A stretch of 64,000 bases of DNA from assembly GCF_012958305.1 (NCBI RefSeq), contig NZ_JABBYO010000007.1, positions 1 to 64,000 of the forward strand, in the 5' to 3' direction. Of this stretch, positions 22,374 to 30,537 are shown one piece after another. Position numbers and translations under genes: made by a program. The notes beneath the pieces were generated by a model that was not told the origin of the DNA, made no database searches, and was given only the letters and a program-made list of their open reading frames with translations. The DNA comes from Tautonia rosea. Its GTDB lineage: Bacteria; Planctomycetota; Planctomycetia; Isosphaerales; Isosphaeraceae. The first letter of the stretch is position 1. The number at the start of each line of letters is the position of its first letter.

Positions 22374-22489
22374 GACCTTCCATCCTCAAATGATGCGTCG
22401 CCGCGTTGTCCTGGGTGGCCCCGGTTGGCGAGCAACCGGGGCCACCCAAAGCAAAGGGACACTGCATCTCTTGAGGGTGGAAGCGGTAC
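22374..22489. repeat. MITE-like palindromic repeat, family 2, copy A
   Basis: 116 bp with imperfect terminal inverted repeats (CCTTCCATCCTCAAATGATGC against the complement of GCATCTCTTGAGGGTGGAAG). The centre is a perfect 14-bp hairpin: 22413-22426 (GGGTGGCCCCGGTT) with 22434-22447. Related copies are at 30561-30740 and 54217-54342. Confidence 0.75.
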
Positions 22490-22532
22490 TACGCGAGAAC
22501 GGCTGGCGGTAGCGTTTGAGGCCCAGTTTGCC

Positions 22533-23648
22533 TTACCGCCCGTTAAGCACTCCGGTGCTGATCAGCCCGGGGTCTCTGGAAATCTTCTCGGCGAAGGAGC
22601 CGAAGGTCCGCAGGACGGACCGGGCGTCGTTGGCGGCGGCATCGGCCGATCGGAGGACGAGGCGGAGGTCCTCGTAAAGCTGGGGGTCGGACACGAGACG
22701 CTGGATGGTCCCCTTCGTGTTTAATCGTCCCTGACCGTCGTGGAGATAGGCGGTCAGAACGCTGATGTCGTAGGCGATCTTGTTGGCGCGGAAGAGGGCC
22801 TGGCCGAGGTTCGTGCGGGGGCTGTCCCCGGGGCCGGCCTTCAGCTCGGCGGCGATCGGCTGCAGGTCGGCCAGCAGCACGTCGAGGCGCTCGGAGGCCG
22901 AGGCCACGCGGTTGAGCGTCATCTTCACCTGATCTTTCGTGGCGTCGTCGAAGGCCGAGTCGAGCTTCTCGGCGACGCTCCGAATGGTGGCGACCGTTGG
23001 CTTGATCTCGGCCTCGTTCTCCTCCAGCACCCGGCCGAGGTCGTTGGCGACCATCTCGATACTGCGGCCGGTGTTGCCCCAGGTGGTGAGGAACTCGTCC
23101 AGCGAATCGGCCTTGCCAACGATCGCCGAGAGGTTCGTGGCGGCGGCCTCGATGGCGACCATCGTGCTATCGGCCTGCTCGAAGATCTTGGTGGCGTCGG
23201 TCAGCAACAAGAACGGGTCGGTGGCAACGAGTCCGGTAATCCATCGGTCCTCGCGGATCGCCTCGTCGGGCGAGTCGAAGGTCTTCAACGGCTCCGATCC
23301 CGTGCCGGAGATCAGGTCGATCGCCACGTCGCCAATCAGGGCCCGGCCGAGCCGGGGGGTGGTCCCTTCTCGGATCATGTAGTTCGGGTCGAGCGAGAGG
23401 GTAACGAGGACTCCTTCGGGCTGGTCCGGCTCGGTGAAGGTAAAGGCGAACACCTCCCCCACCCGAACGCCACTTTTCCGCACCGGGATGCCGCGATTGA
23501 CCCCCGGGGCCTCGGGAAAGTAAACGGTCACGAAATGCCGTTCCTTGATCAGGGCAGGGGCCTCGAACCAGACGATCAGCATCGTCAGGACCATGCCGGC
23601 GACAATGACGAACATGCCGATCCGGAATTGCATCACACGTTCGTTCAT
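22533..23648 (-). CDS. MlaD/MCE-family lipid-transport substrate-binding protein
   Basis: 371 residues; gaggag lies upstream of the ATG at 23646-23648. One N-terminal membrane anchor (IGMFVIVAGMVLTMLIVWF) is followed by an MCE domain (VYFPEAPGVNRGIPVRKSGVRVGEV, LIGDVAIDLISGT) at ~35-120, then a long helical region with coiled-coil character. MCE proteins form a periplasmic hexameric ring or tube that passes lipids between membranes with an MlaE/MlaF ABC engine, encoded just upstream here. Third gene of the operon, 124 bp after the ATPase. Which lipid, and in which direction it moves, cannot be read from sequence. Confidence 0.9.
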   Translation of the reverse strand: MNERVMQFRIGMFVIVAGMVLTMLIVWFEAPALIKERHFVTVYFPEAPGVNRGIPVRKSGVRVGEVFAFTFTEPDQPEGVLVTLSLDPNYMIREGTTPRLGRALIGDVAIDLISGTGSEPLKTFDSPDEAIREDRWITGLVATDPFLLLTDATKIFEQADSTMVAIEAAATNLSAIVGKADSLDEFLTTWGNTGRSIEMVANDLGRVLEENEAEIKPTVATIRSVAEKLDSAFDDATKDQVKMTLNRVASASERLDVLLADLQPIAAELKAGPGDSPRTNLGQALFRANKIAYDISVLTAYLHDGQGRLNTKGTIQRLVSDPQLYEDLRLVLRSADAAANDARSVLRTFGSFAEKISRDPGLISTGVLNGR

Positions 23649-23772
23649 GGTCGCTCCTCTCGCGCGGGGTGGTGACTCGTGTTGCGTGATCCAAGTATGC
23701 CTGGTCAGCGGCTCGGGTGGGGAGTATTCGTGTTGCCGATCCGGATTTCCTTGACTCCCCGAGGCGAATTGC

Positions 23773-24627
23773 TCAGCCGCGAGCGTTGTTCAACTCGCTC
23801 AGGCGTTCGCCGGCCTCGCCCCGAACAAACTGGCGAACGCGGGGGTCGGGGTGGTCCTCCAGGGCGTCGGGGGGGCCATCGTAAAGAATCTGGGGCTCGT
23901 CCGGTTTGAGCCGGGCGAGCGGGTAGAGCATGATCACCCGGTCGGCGACCTTGGTGACGGTCTTCATGTCGTGCGTCACCACCACGCCGGTCGTGTGCTT
24001 CGTGCGCTGGGTTTGGAGGATCAGCTCGTTGATCACGTCGCTCATGATCGGGTCGAGCCCCGTGGTCGGCTCGTCGTAGAGCATCACCTGCGGATCGAGC
24101 GCCAATGCCCGGGCCAGGCCGACGCGCTTGCGTTGACCTCCCGACAGCTCGGCGGGCTTCTTCGGTTCAATCCCGATCGGCAGGCCGACTTCTCGAAGCC
24201 GTTCGTGGACGATCCGGCGGAGCATCCGCTCGTCGTACAGCCCGTGCTCTCGGGGGCCGAAGGCGACGTTGTCGTAAATGGTCAGGCTGTCGAACAGGGC
24301 GGCCATCTGAAAGAGGAAACCAAATCGGAGTCGCACCTGGTTCAATTCGTAGGAACTCAGGCGGTTCAGGTCCATCCCTTCAAACAACACCGTCCCCTCG
24401 GTCGGTCGCATCAGACCGATCATGAGCTTTAACAGGACCGTCTTGCCGCAACCGCTCTCGCCGATGATGCAGAGCGTCTGCCCCTTGGGCACCCGGATCG
24501 TTACGTCCCGCAACACCTGCTGATGCCGGAAGGTCATGCCAATCCCTTCCAGCGCGATGACCGGCTCGGCCCCTTCGGTCGAGCCGGCAACGGGGGCCGT
24601 GGACGGGCTGGGCGAGGTGTTGCTCAT
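23773..24627 (-). CDS. ABC transporter ATPase, MlaF type
   Basis: 284 residues. Walker A GESGCGKT, Q-loop FGFLFQMAALFDSLTIYDNV, signature LSGGQRKRVGLARAL, Walker B VMLYDEPTTGLDP and switch His in VVTHDM are all intact. The LFQMAALFDSLTIYDNVAFG segment is typical of the MlaF/Mkl subgroup that powers MCE lipid transporters. It lies 26 bp after the permease gene and precedes the MCE gene, so the order is permease-ATPase-MCE as in other Mla-type operons. Cytoplasmic face of the inner membrane. Confidence 0.94.
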   Translation of the reverse strand: MSNTSPSPSTAPVAGSTEGAEPVIALEGIGMTFRHQQVLRDVTIRVPKGQTLCIIGESGCGKTVLLKLMIGLMRPTEGTVLFEGMDLNRLSSYELNQVRLRFGFLFQMAALFDSLTIYDNVAFGPREHGLYDERMLRRIVHERLREVGLPIGIEPKKPAELSGGQRKRVGLARALALDPQVMLYDEPTTGLDPIMSDVINELILQTQRTKHTTGVVVTHDMKTVTKVADRVIMLYPLARLKPDEPQILYDGPPDALEDHPDPRVRQFVRGEAGERLSELNNARG

Positions 24628-24653
24628 CGGCGTGCGAATCCCCTCGGGTTGCC

Positions 24654-25568
24654 TCAGACCAGGGTGTCGGCCTCGGGCCAGATCGCGATGTAGAACTTGT
24701 TCCAGGTCAGGCCGAGGCAGAAATCGAGAAAGAGGATGGCCACGAACGACGTCACAAACGCCTCGGTCGCCGCCTTGCCCACCCCCTCGGCTCCGGCCGA
24801 GCAGTTGAAGCCGCGATGGCAGCTGATCAGGGCGATCGCCGCGCCGAAGAAGTAGCTCTTGAACACCCCGGCGAAAATGTCGATCCCGCCGACGTACGAC
24901 CTCGAATGCGCCCAGTAATGGTATGAATCAACCCCGAGCATCTGCGTGGCCACGACCGCCCCGCCAATAATCCCCATGAAGTCGGCCATCAGCGTGAGCA
25001 AGGGAATCAAGAGCACGCAGGCCAGCAACCTCGGGACGGCCAGATAGGCGATCGGGTTCGCGCCGAGCACGTCGAGCGCGTCGATCTGCTCGGTTACGCG
25101 CATCGTGCCCAGCTCGGCGGCCATGGCCGACCCGACCCGACCGGCGAGCATCGTCGCGGCCAGAACCGGCCCTAGCTCCTTGACCAGCGAGATGTTGATC
25201 ACCGACCCCAGCCGCGTTTCCATCCCCATCGCCGCGAACTGCCGGTGCGCCTGTACGGCCAGCACCATGCCGATGAACATCCCCGTAATCGCCACCACCG
25301 GCATGCTCTTGACGCCGATCAGGTAGAAATTCGGCACCAGGGTCCCCCACCTCGGCCGCCGACGGACCATCCACATGAACGTCAGGGCCGAGAAGACCGC
25401 GACGTTGCCGATCTCGGCCACCGTGTCGAAGAATTGCTCCCCCAGCTTCTGGACCGGCGAATCCTCCGGGGGACGCGCCGGCGTCGGGAGCTGCTCCGGG
25501 GGTGACGAGCCCGCCGGAGTCGTGGACGACGAGGAAGACGTTGGGGCGTCGGCGGTTGTGGCTTCCAT
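24654..25568 (-). CDS. MlaE-type ABC permease
   Basis: 304 residues from the ATG at 25566-25568, preceded by agga. A low-complexity Ser/Thr/Pro N-terminus (~45 residues) is followed by an MlaE/YrbE permease domain: ITGMFIGMVLAVQAHRQF, LGPVLAATMLAGRVGSAMAAELGTM, QIDALDVLGANPIAYLAVPR, and a late GRGFNCS-like CHRGFNCSAGAEGVG. Five to six membrane segments. First gene of the operon with the ATPase and MCE genes. An upstream in-frame extension to 25763 exists but has no ribosome-binding site and reads like non-coding sequence. Confidence 0.92.
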   Translation of the reverse strand: MEATTADAPTSSSSSTTPAGSSPPEQLPTPARPPEDSPVQKLGEQFFDTVAEIGNVAVFSALTFMWMVRRRPRWGTLVPNFYLIGVKSMPVVAITGMFIGMVLAVQAHRQFAAMGMETRLGSVINISLVKELGPVLAATMLAGRVGSAMAAELGTMRVTEQIDALDVLGANPIAYLAVPRLLACVLLIPLLTLMADFMGIIGGAVVATQMLGVDSYHYWAHSRSYVGGIDIFAGVFKSYFFGAAIALISCHRGFNCSAGAEGVGKAATEAFVTSFVAILFLDFCLGLTWNKFYIAIWPEADTLV

Positions 25569-25996
25569 GACGCGAGTTCCTGGCCCTCGGCCCGATCGCT
25601 GAAGTCGGTCGGTCGGGGTCGGCCGTGGCGGGTGTCCGGGCGAGGGGCTTGCCTCCGTGCGGGGGATGACCGGCGTCCTCAATCGAGCGGCTCGGATGAT
25701 CCCAACTCCCATTCTCTGCGATCCAGCGCCGTTGGCAAGCCGAAGATCTGGAACAATGGACAACGAGAGGATCGAAGGGGTGTCCTGCCCGGCCAGTCGC
25801 CCTTGTGCGATGGGCCGAACTGGGGAATGATCGAATCGAACCGCCGAGGCATCGCCTCTGCATGACTCATCGGACGCCTCGCCGATCGTCGGGAATGGGC
25901 CGCGAGCGGGTTTTCCCTCAAGATCCGCCTCCCAAGAGCGAACACGTCAATAACAGGATTGGTTGCGCGTTGCCTGGGCGGAAGGATGAGACTGCG
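25569..25996. other. Divergent intergenic region
   Basis: Separates the Mla-type operon (minus) from the CvpA gene (plus). I see no RNA gene, repeat or strong palindrome; promoters for both directions must lie here but none is convincing. Confidence 0.45.
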
Positions 25997-26803
25997 ATGG
26001 GTATGGACGTCATCCTCAGTGCGATGGTGCTGATCGCCGCCCTTCGGGGCTGGTTCCGAGGGTTCTTCGCGCAGGCGATCCGCATCGGGGGCTTGATCGG
26101 AGGCATCTACCTCGCCGCTCCGCTCCGCGACCTGGCCCGGCCGATCGTCGCCGCTCGCCTGACCTCGATGAGCCCCGATTTGCTCGACCGCCTGCTCTGG
26201 TGGGTGGCGCTCGTCGTGGCCTTCGTCGTCTTGACCGGGGTGGCCACGGCCATCGTGATGGCCTCTCGGCGTCGGATCGCCCGCGATCGCTCGGCCTCGG
26301 GAGTGGCCGGACCGTCGCATCGCGGGGATCAATCGGCCGGCGCTTTGCTCGGCGCGGCCAAGGGAGCAGTTGTCGTGGCCTTTTTGGTCGCGGCCATCCA
26401 GCCGTACACGCCCGATTACGTCGCCTCGGGCGGCTGGGTTGGCGAACAGGTTGAAACGTCGTATGTGCTTGCCCTGTCAGCACGTTACGAACCGGCTCGG
26501 CGGATCTGGGATGCCGAGCCGGTGCAGGCCCTCGTCTCTCACGTCCGTCAGATGGGGCTCGGGGCCTCAGACGCCGATGCCGATGCTGACTCGGATGACG
26601 CGCCAAACGATTCCCGACGCGCCTTTGCCGTTGATTCCTCCGAGCCCGAATCCCAGGCCCGCGCCCCGGCCCGTCGGCCGGCCCCTCTGGCGGTCGAAGC
26701 AAAGCCCTCGGCCGACGGGCCAAAGGATTTGCAGAGCGCATTGGACGAGGTCCGCCGCGACCTGGAAAAGCTCGACGCCCTGCGCAACCTCGTCCCTCGC
26801 TGA
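25997..26803 (+). CDS. CvpA family membrane protein
   Basis: 268 residues from ATG 25997 (or the ATG two codons later), with ggaagga upstream. The pattern MDVILSAMVLIAALRGWFRGFFAQAIRIGGLIGGIYLA is the first part of the CvpA (colicin V production) domain; further membrane segments at WWVALVVAFVVLTGVATAIV and LLGAAKGAVVVAFLVAAI complete four helices by residue ~140. The C-terminal 110 residues are acidic and alanine/proline-rich, probably disordered, ending in a short coiled coil (LQSALDEVRRDLEKLDAL). CvpA proteins sit in the inner membrane and are linked to envelope integrity; the molecular role is not settled. Confidence 0.85.
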   Translation: MGMDVILSAMVLIAALRGWFRGFFAQAIRIGGLIGGIYLAAPLRDLARPIVAARLTSMSPDLLDRLLWWVALVVAFVVLTGVATAIVMASRRRIARDRSASGVAGPSHRGDQSAGALLGAAKGAVVVAFLVAAIQPYTPDYVASGGWVGEQVETSYVLALSARYEPARRIWDAEPVQALVSHVRQMGLGASDADADADSDDAPNDSRRAFAVDSSEPESQARAPARRPAPLAVEAKPSADGPKDLQSALDEVRRDLEKLDALRNLVPR

Positions 26804-26883
26804 GCTTGACCCCCTCGGCGATCGTCGGCACACTCCCCTGACCGGGCATCCTCGCAGGATGGAGGACCGGGGGGAGAGTTTCC

Positions 26884-28941
26884 ATGCGCGACGGATCGCC
26901 CGAGCTCGACCGGCCTCACGTTCGACCCGCCCCGACCTGGATGGCCTACGCCCTTCTGTTCGGGCTCTCCCTCAGCCTCGGCGGGTATCGCTCGCTCGAC
27001 GGCGATCAGGCGTATCGGCTTCCCTTGCTCCTGCATCAGCAAGACCCCGCCGTCTTCGCCGATGACCCGTTCGTCCGGGCCTTCGATGCCTTCAACCCTC
27101 ACCGGGGTTATCTCACCCTCCTTGACGGCCCAAGCCGCCTGATCGGCCTCCCTGCCGCCTTGTTCCTGCTTTACGCGCTGACCTACGCAGTGACCTGCCT
27201 CGGCGTCCGATCGCTCGCCAGGGCGATCTGGCCCGGTTCGGGAGAGTGGGTCGGCGTCCTTGCCGTCGCCCTCCTCTTGCTCGCCGATGCAGGCAACATC
27301 GGCACCAATCACCTGTTCGAGCCGATGCTGCTCGACCGCCTCATCGCCTTCGGCCTGGGATGGGTGGCCCTTGCCCTCTTCCTCCGCGGCTTCCACCTTC
27401 GTTCGAACGCCCCCTCACCCGGCCTCCGGCCCCCCTCTCCCCCTGTCCGGGGCAGCGGGATGATCGCATTGGCCATCGCCGGGCTGATTGGCCTGGCGGG
27501 TCTCGTCCATCCTGCGCTTGGGATGCAACTGGGGATGCTCCTCGCCGCCGGCTGGCTGCTGGGTCTGATCGTGCCGGGGCGATTGGCGATGGACCGGCGC
27601 TCGTCGGCCCTCGGCCTGACCGCCCTTGCCGTGGCCCTGCTGCCGACGGTGCTGATCCAGGCCCCGCAAAAGGCGGCCCTGTTTGCGGGGCTCGACCCGG
27701 AAACCTTCCGCGTGCTGAGCTTCACCGTCCAGGGTCCGCAGCACATGCTGCCGCACCTCTGGCGGCCGATGCAGTGGCTCGCCTGGTTTGGCTATGTGGC
27801 CCTGGCGGGCGTCACGCTCTGCGATCTCGGGCGGCCGTTTTCCGTGGCTCGAAACCGGGCGGCGGCGCTGATCGGAATTCTCCTTCTTGCCCTGGCGGCG
27901 GCCTGGGTGGCGATCGAGGTGATTGGCGACCCCCGAGTCACCATCTTCCAGCCCTTCCGGATGGCGACCGTCGTTCGGGGGCTTTGCCTCGTGGTCATCG
28001 CCGAACGGGTCCGTTCGCTCGCCGTCCGCGGTGATTTCGCGGGCATCGTCCGCGCCGCGTTGCTCGTTTCGGGCCTCGGGAGCGACGGGGCGATGGTCCT
28101 TGCCGTCGCCACCGAGCTGACCTGGACCCTCGGTGATCACATTCGATTCCCTCGCCTCGCCCTTTCCTGTGCCCTGGCGATCCTCGCCGGGGGCATGGCC
28201 TACCTGTTCCGCCACGACCCCGACGCGGGATATGTTCCTGTGTTGCTCGGAATCGGCGGCGCGATCCTCGTCGGAGCCTGGCGTCTTCGAATCAGACACG
28301 TGCCCGCCTGGACCCTTGGCCGGGCAATCCGTGTGACGGTCCTCTCCTTTGCCGTGCCCGTGCTGGCCGTCCTCGCTTCGATCCTGCCCGCCGACGGCCC
28401 CGCCTGGCTACAAACCGCTCGCGAGGCCCTCATCAGCCGATGCCGGTTCGCCGAAACTCCGACCGACGACGTGGAACGCCTGGCCCTCTGGGCTCGATCG
28501 CACACCCCTCCCGACGCCCGCTTCATCGGCCCTCCGGGGCCAAAAACCTTCCGCCTCTGGTCGCGACGCGAGGTCGCCTTCAACCGCGCCGCCAGCCCCT
28601 ACGACGGCCGCGGACTGGCCGACTGGGCCTCCCGATTCGCCGATCACGTCGGTTTCAACGGCGATGTCGCCTCCTTCGCCCGCGCTTACCTAACCGATCG
28701 CCACGCCCTCGAACGCCGCTACCAGGAGATGCCCGACGCCGACCGCGCCGCCCTCGCCCGACGCCAGGGAGCCGATTACGTCCTGGCCGCCGCTCCCGGT
28801 GCCGACGATGCAGAAGATCGGTCCCTGGAGCTGCTCCGGGTCGATGGCCGTTACGCGATCTATCGAGTACGCTCCGTCGAGGATGTCCACGGTCGACCGG
28901 AGCCCGGTCGTCTTGCGACCGGCGGCGTGATCCGCGATTGA
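26884..28941 (+). CDS. Large polytopic membrane protein, GT-C-like
   Basis: 685 residues, ATG 26884 after ggggagag. About 12-14 hydrophobic segments, interrupted early by SLDGDQAYRLPLLLHQQDPAVFADDPF, where an acidic first loop resembles GT-C glycosyltransferases and related DUF families of planctomycetes. The C-terminal ~150 residues are soluble (RLALWARSHTPPDARFIGPPG, ADYVLAA), similar to the periplasmic tails of such proteins. Function unproven. Oddity: residues encoded by 27411-27460 (APSPGLRPPSPPVRGSG) derive from a REP-like repeat lying in frame between two membrane segments. The next gene follows after 13 bp. Confidence 0.75.
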   Translation: MRDGSPELDRPHVRPAPTWMAYALLFGLSLSLGGYRSLDGDQAYRLPLLLHQQDPAVFADDPFVRAFDAFNPHRGYLTLLDGPSRLIGLPAALFLLYALTYAVTCLGVRSLARAIWPGSGEWVGVLAVALLLLADAGNIGTNHLFEPMLLDRLIAFGLGWVALALFLRGFHLRSNAPSPGLRPPSPPVRGSGMIALAIAGLIGLAGLVHPALGMQLGMLLAAGWLLGLIVPGRLAMDRRSSALGLTALAVALLPTVLIQAPQKAALFAGLDPETFRVLSFTVQGPQHMLPHLWRPMQWLAWFGYVALAGVTLCDLGRPFSVARNRAAALIGILLLALAAAWVAIEVIGDPRVTIFQPFRMATVVRGLCLVVIAERVRSLAVRGDFAGIVRAALLVSGLGSDGAMVLAVATELTWTLGDHIRFPRLALSCALAILAGGMAYLFRHDPDAGYVPVLLGIGGAILVGAWRLRIRHVPAWTLGRAIRVTVLSFAVPVLAVLASILPADGPAWLQTAREALISRCRFAETPTDDVERLALWARSHTPPDARFIGPPGPKTFRLWSRREVAFNRAASPYDGRGLADWASRFADHVGFNGDVASFARAYLTDRHALERRYQEMPDADRAALARRQGADYVLAAAPGADDAEDRSLELLRVDGRYAIYRVRSVEDVHGRPEPGRLATGGVIRD
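27411..27460. repeat. REP-like repeat, family 1, inside a coding sequence
   Basis: CCCCTCACCCGGCCTCCGGC followed by CCCCCTCTCCCCCTG and CCGGGGCAGCGGG. It matches the inverted copy at 41403-41454 along its whole length (CCCCTCA.CCGGCCT.GGCC.CCCTCTCCCCC). The reading frame of the membrane protein stays open through it. Confidence 0.75.
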
Positions 28942-28954
28942 GGAGGACTCGGCC

Positions 28955-29419
28955 GTGGGCTACGCATTCACCTGTCTCGTCGCCCCGATCCCGGTGGAAA
29001 GGCTGCAAGAGGAGCTCTCGCGAATTCCCTTCGCCGAGGGCGTGGACGTGATCCGGATTTCACTGAACCGGTCGATGGCCGTTGCCGGGAATCGGATCTC
29101 CGCCGAGACGCTCGATTGGGTGAGTCGGGCCGCGCGCGCGCTTTCTCAGAAGGTGGGGCCCATCGTCGCCATGCGGTGGGACGACCGCGTCGGCGATCGG
29201 GCGGCCGATCTCCTTGAGAACGGGCTGGTCGTCCATTCGTTCGGGCCAGACGACGAGGACGAGGAATCCGACGACGAAGACGAAGAATCCCTGGCGAATG
29301 CGATCGACCTGGCCCTTGCGCAGGCTGGGTTCGACGACTTGGGTGGGGCGGCCGGGGTCGTCTCGTTCGCCTGCCTCGCACGGCCGTTCGGCCGCCTTGA
29401 GTCTCGTCCTCAAGATTGA
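28955..29419 (+). CDS. Acidic protein of unknown function
   Basis: 154 residues. Start is GTG 28955, eight bases after a strong gaggagg. The N-terminal 90 residues look like a small alpha/beta domain (YAFTCLVAPIPVERLQEELSRIPF, VSRAARALSQKVGPIVAMRWDDRVG). Residues ~95-115 are a run of Asp/Glu (DDEDEESDDEDEESL). No family recognised. It follows the membrane protein by 13 bp and is probably co-transcribed with it. Confidence 0.7.
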   Translation: MGYAFTCLVAPIPVERLQEELSRIPFAEGVDVIRISLNRSMAVAGNRISAETLDWVSRAARALSQKVGPIVAMRWDDRVGDRAADLLENGLVVHSFGPDDEDEESDDEDEESLANAIDLALAQAGFDDLGGAAGVVSFACLARPFGRLESRPQD

Positions 29420-29434
29420 TCCCGTAGCCCCGGC

Positions 29435-29463
29435 TGGGCGGAGTCTGAGTCGGAGACTAGAAT
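29435..29463 (+). promoter_or_regulatory. Possible promoter of the ABC exporter ATPase gene
   Basis: Good -10 TAGAAT at 29458-29463; the -35 at 17-bp spacing (TGGGCG, 29435-29440) is poor. Predicted start near 29470. Confidence 0.35.
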
Positions 29464-29511
29464 GATGGCCCGGATGTGACGATTGATTTGTCCGGCCCCG
29501 AGTTCCCCCCC

Positions 29512-30537
29512 ATGACCCTCCCCGCCCCCGGCGACCTGGCCATCCGCGTCCAGAACCTCCGCAAGGTCTATCCCGCTCGCACCGGCCCCGTGGTCGCGGT
29601 CGATGGGCTGGATCTGGAGGTCCTCTCCGGCGAATGCTTCGGCCTGCTCGGACCCAACGGCGCGGGCAAAACCACCACGGTCGAGATCCTTGAAGGCCTG
29701 AACGACGCCACCAGCGGCGAGGTCGAGGTCCTCGGCCGCCGCTGGGAGACCGATGCCGACGCCATCCGCGACCGCATCGGCGTGACGCTTCAGGAAACGC
29801 GCTTTCCCGAAAAGATGACCGTCCGCGAACTGCTCCAGCTCTTTCAAAGCTTCTACCGCTCCGGTCCCGATCCCGATGCCCTCATGCCGCTCGTCTCGCT
29901 GGAGGCCAAGGCCGACGCCTACGTCGAGACCCTCTCCGGCGGCCAGCAGCGCCGGCTTGCCGTCGCCCTGGCCCTGGTCGGCGATCCCGAACTCCTTTTC
30001 TTCGACGAGCCGACGACCGGCCTCGACCCCCAGGCCCGCCGCCAGCTCTGGGACGTGATCCGCAGCCTCCGCCACCGAGGCCGAACCATCGTCCTCACCA
30101 CCCACTACATGGACGAGGCCGAACGCCTCTGCGACCGGATCGCCATCGTTGACCACGGCAAGGTCATCGCCCTCGGCACGCCCGACGAGTTGATCGCCCG
30201 GCTCGGCGGCGAGCATATCATCGAGTTCAGCCTCGGCGGCGACGGCCCCGCCTTGCTTCCCGAAGCCTTCGCCGACCTCCCCAGCGTCGCCACCTCCCGG
30301 ACCGAAGGGGACGCCTTCGCCCTCGCCGTCCACGAGCCCCACGCCGCCATCCCGGCCCTGCTCGATCGCCTCGAAGCCCAGGGACGCCCCTTGCTCCGCC
30401 TCACCACCCGCCGCGTCAGCCTCGAAGACGTCTTCGTCGCCCTCACCGGCCGCCACCTCCGCGAAGACGGCATCGAACCCAACGGCGAGGCCTCCCCCAC
30501 CGGCCGAGGCCGCCGACGCCGGTCGAGGGCGGGGTAA
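29512..30537 (+). CDS. ABC-2 type exporter ATPase (DrrA/NodI-like)
   Basis: 341 residues from ATG 29512; a GTG at 29476 would add 12 residues and cannot be excluded. Walker A GPNGAGKTTTVEIL, Q-loop TLQETRFPEKMTVRELL, signature LSGGQQRRLAVALAL, Walker B LLFFDEPTTGLDP and switch TTHYMDEAERL are intact, and the C-terminal extension is of the drug/lipid exporter type. The matching permease is at 31651, but a separate gene (30537-31577) lies between. The stop codon overlaps the next ATG (TAATG). Substrate unknown. Confidence 0.92.
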   Translation: MTLPAPGDLAIRVQNLRKVYPARTGPVVAVDGLDLEVLSGECFGLLGPNGAGKTTTVEILEGLNDATSGEVEVLGRRWETDADAIRDRIGVTLQETRFPEKMTVRELLQLFQSFYRSGPDPDALMPLVSLEAKADAYVETLSGGQQRRLAVALALVGDPELLFFDEPTTGLDPQARRQLWDVIRSLRHRGRTIVLTTHYMDEAERLCDRIAIVDHGKVIALGTPDELIARLGGEHIIEFSLGGDGPALLPEAFADLPSVATSRTEGDAFALAVHEPHAAIPALLDRLEAQGRPLLRLTTRRVSLEDVFVALTGRHLREDGIEPNGEASPTGRGRRRRSRAG

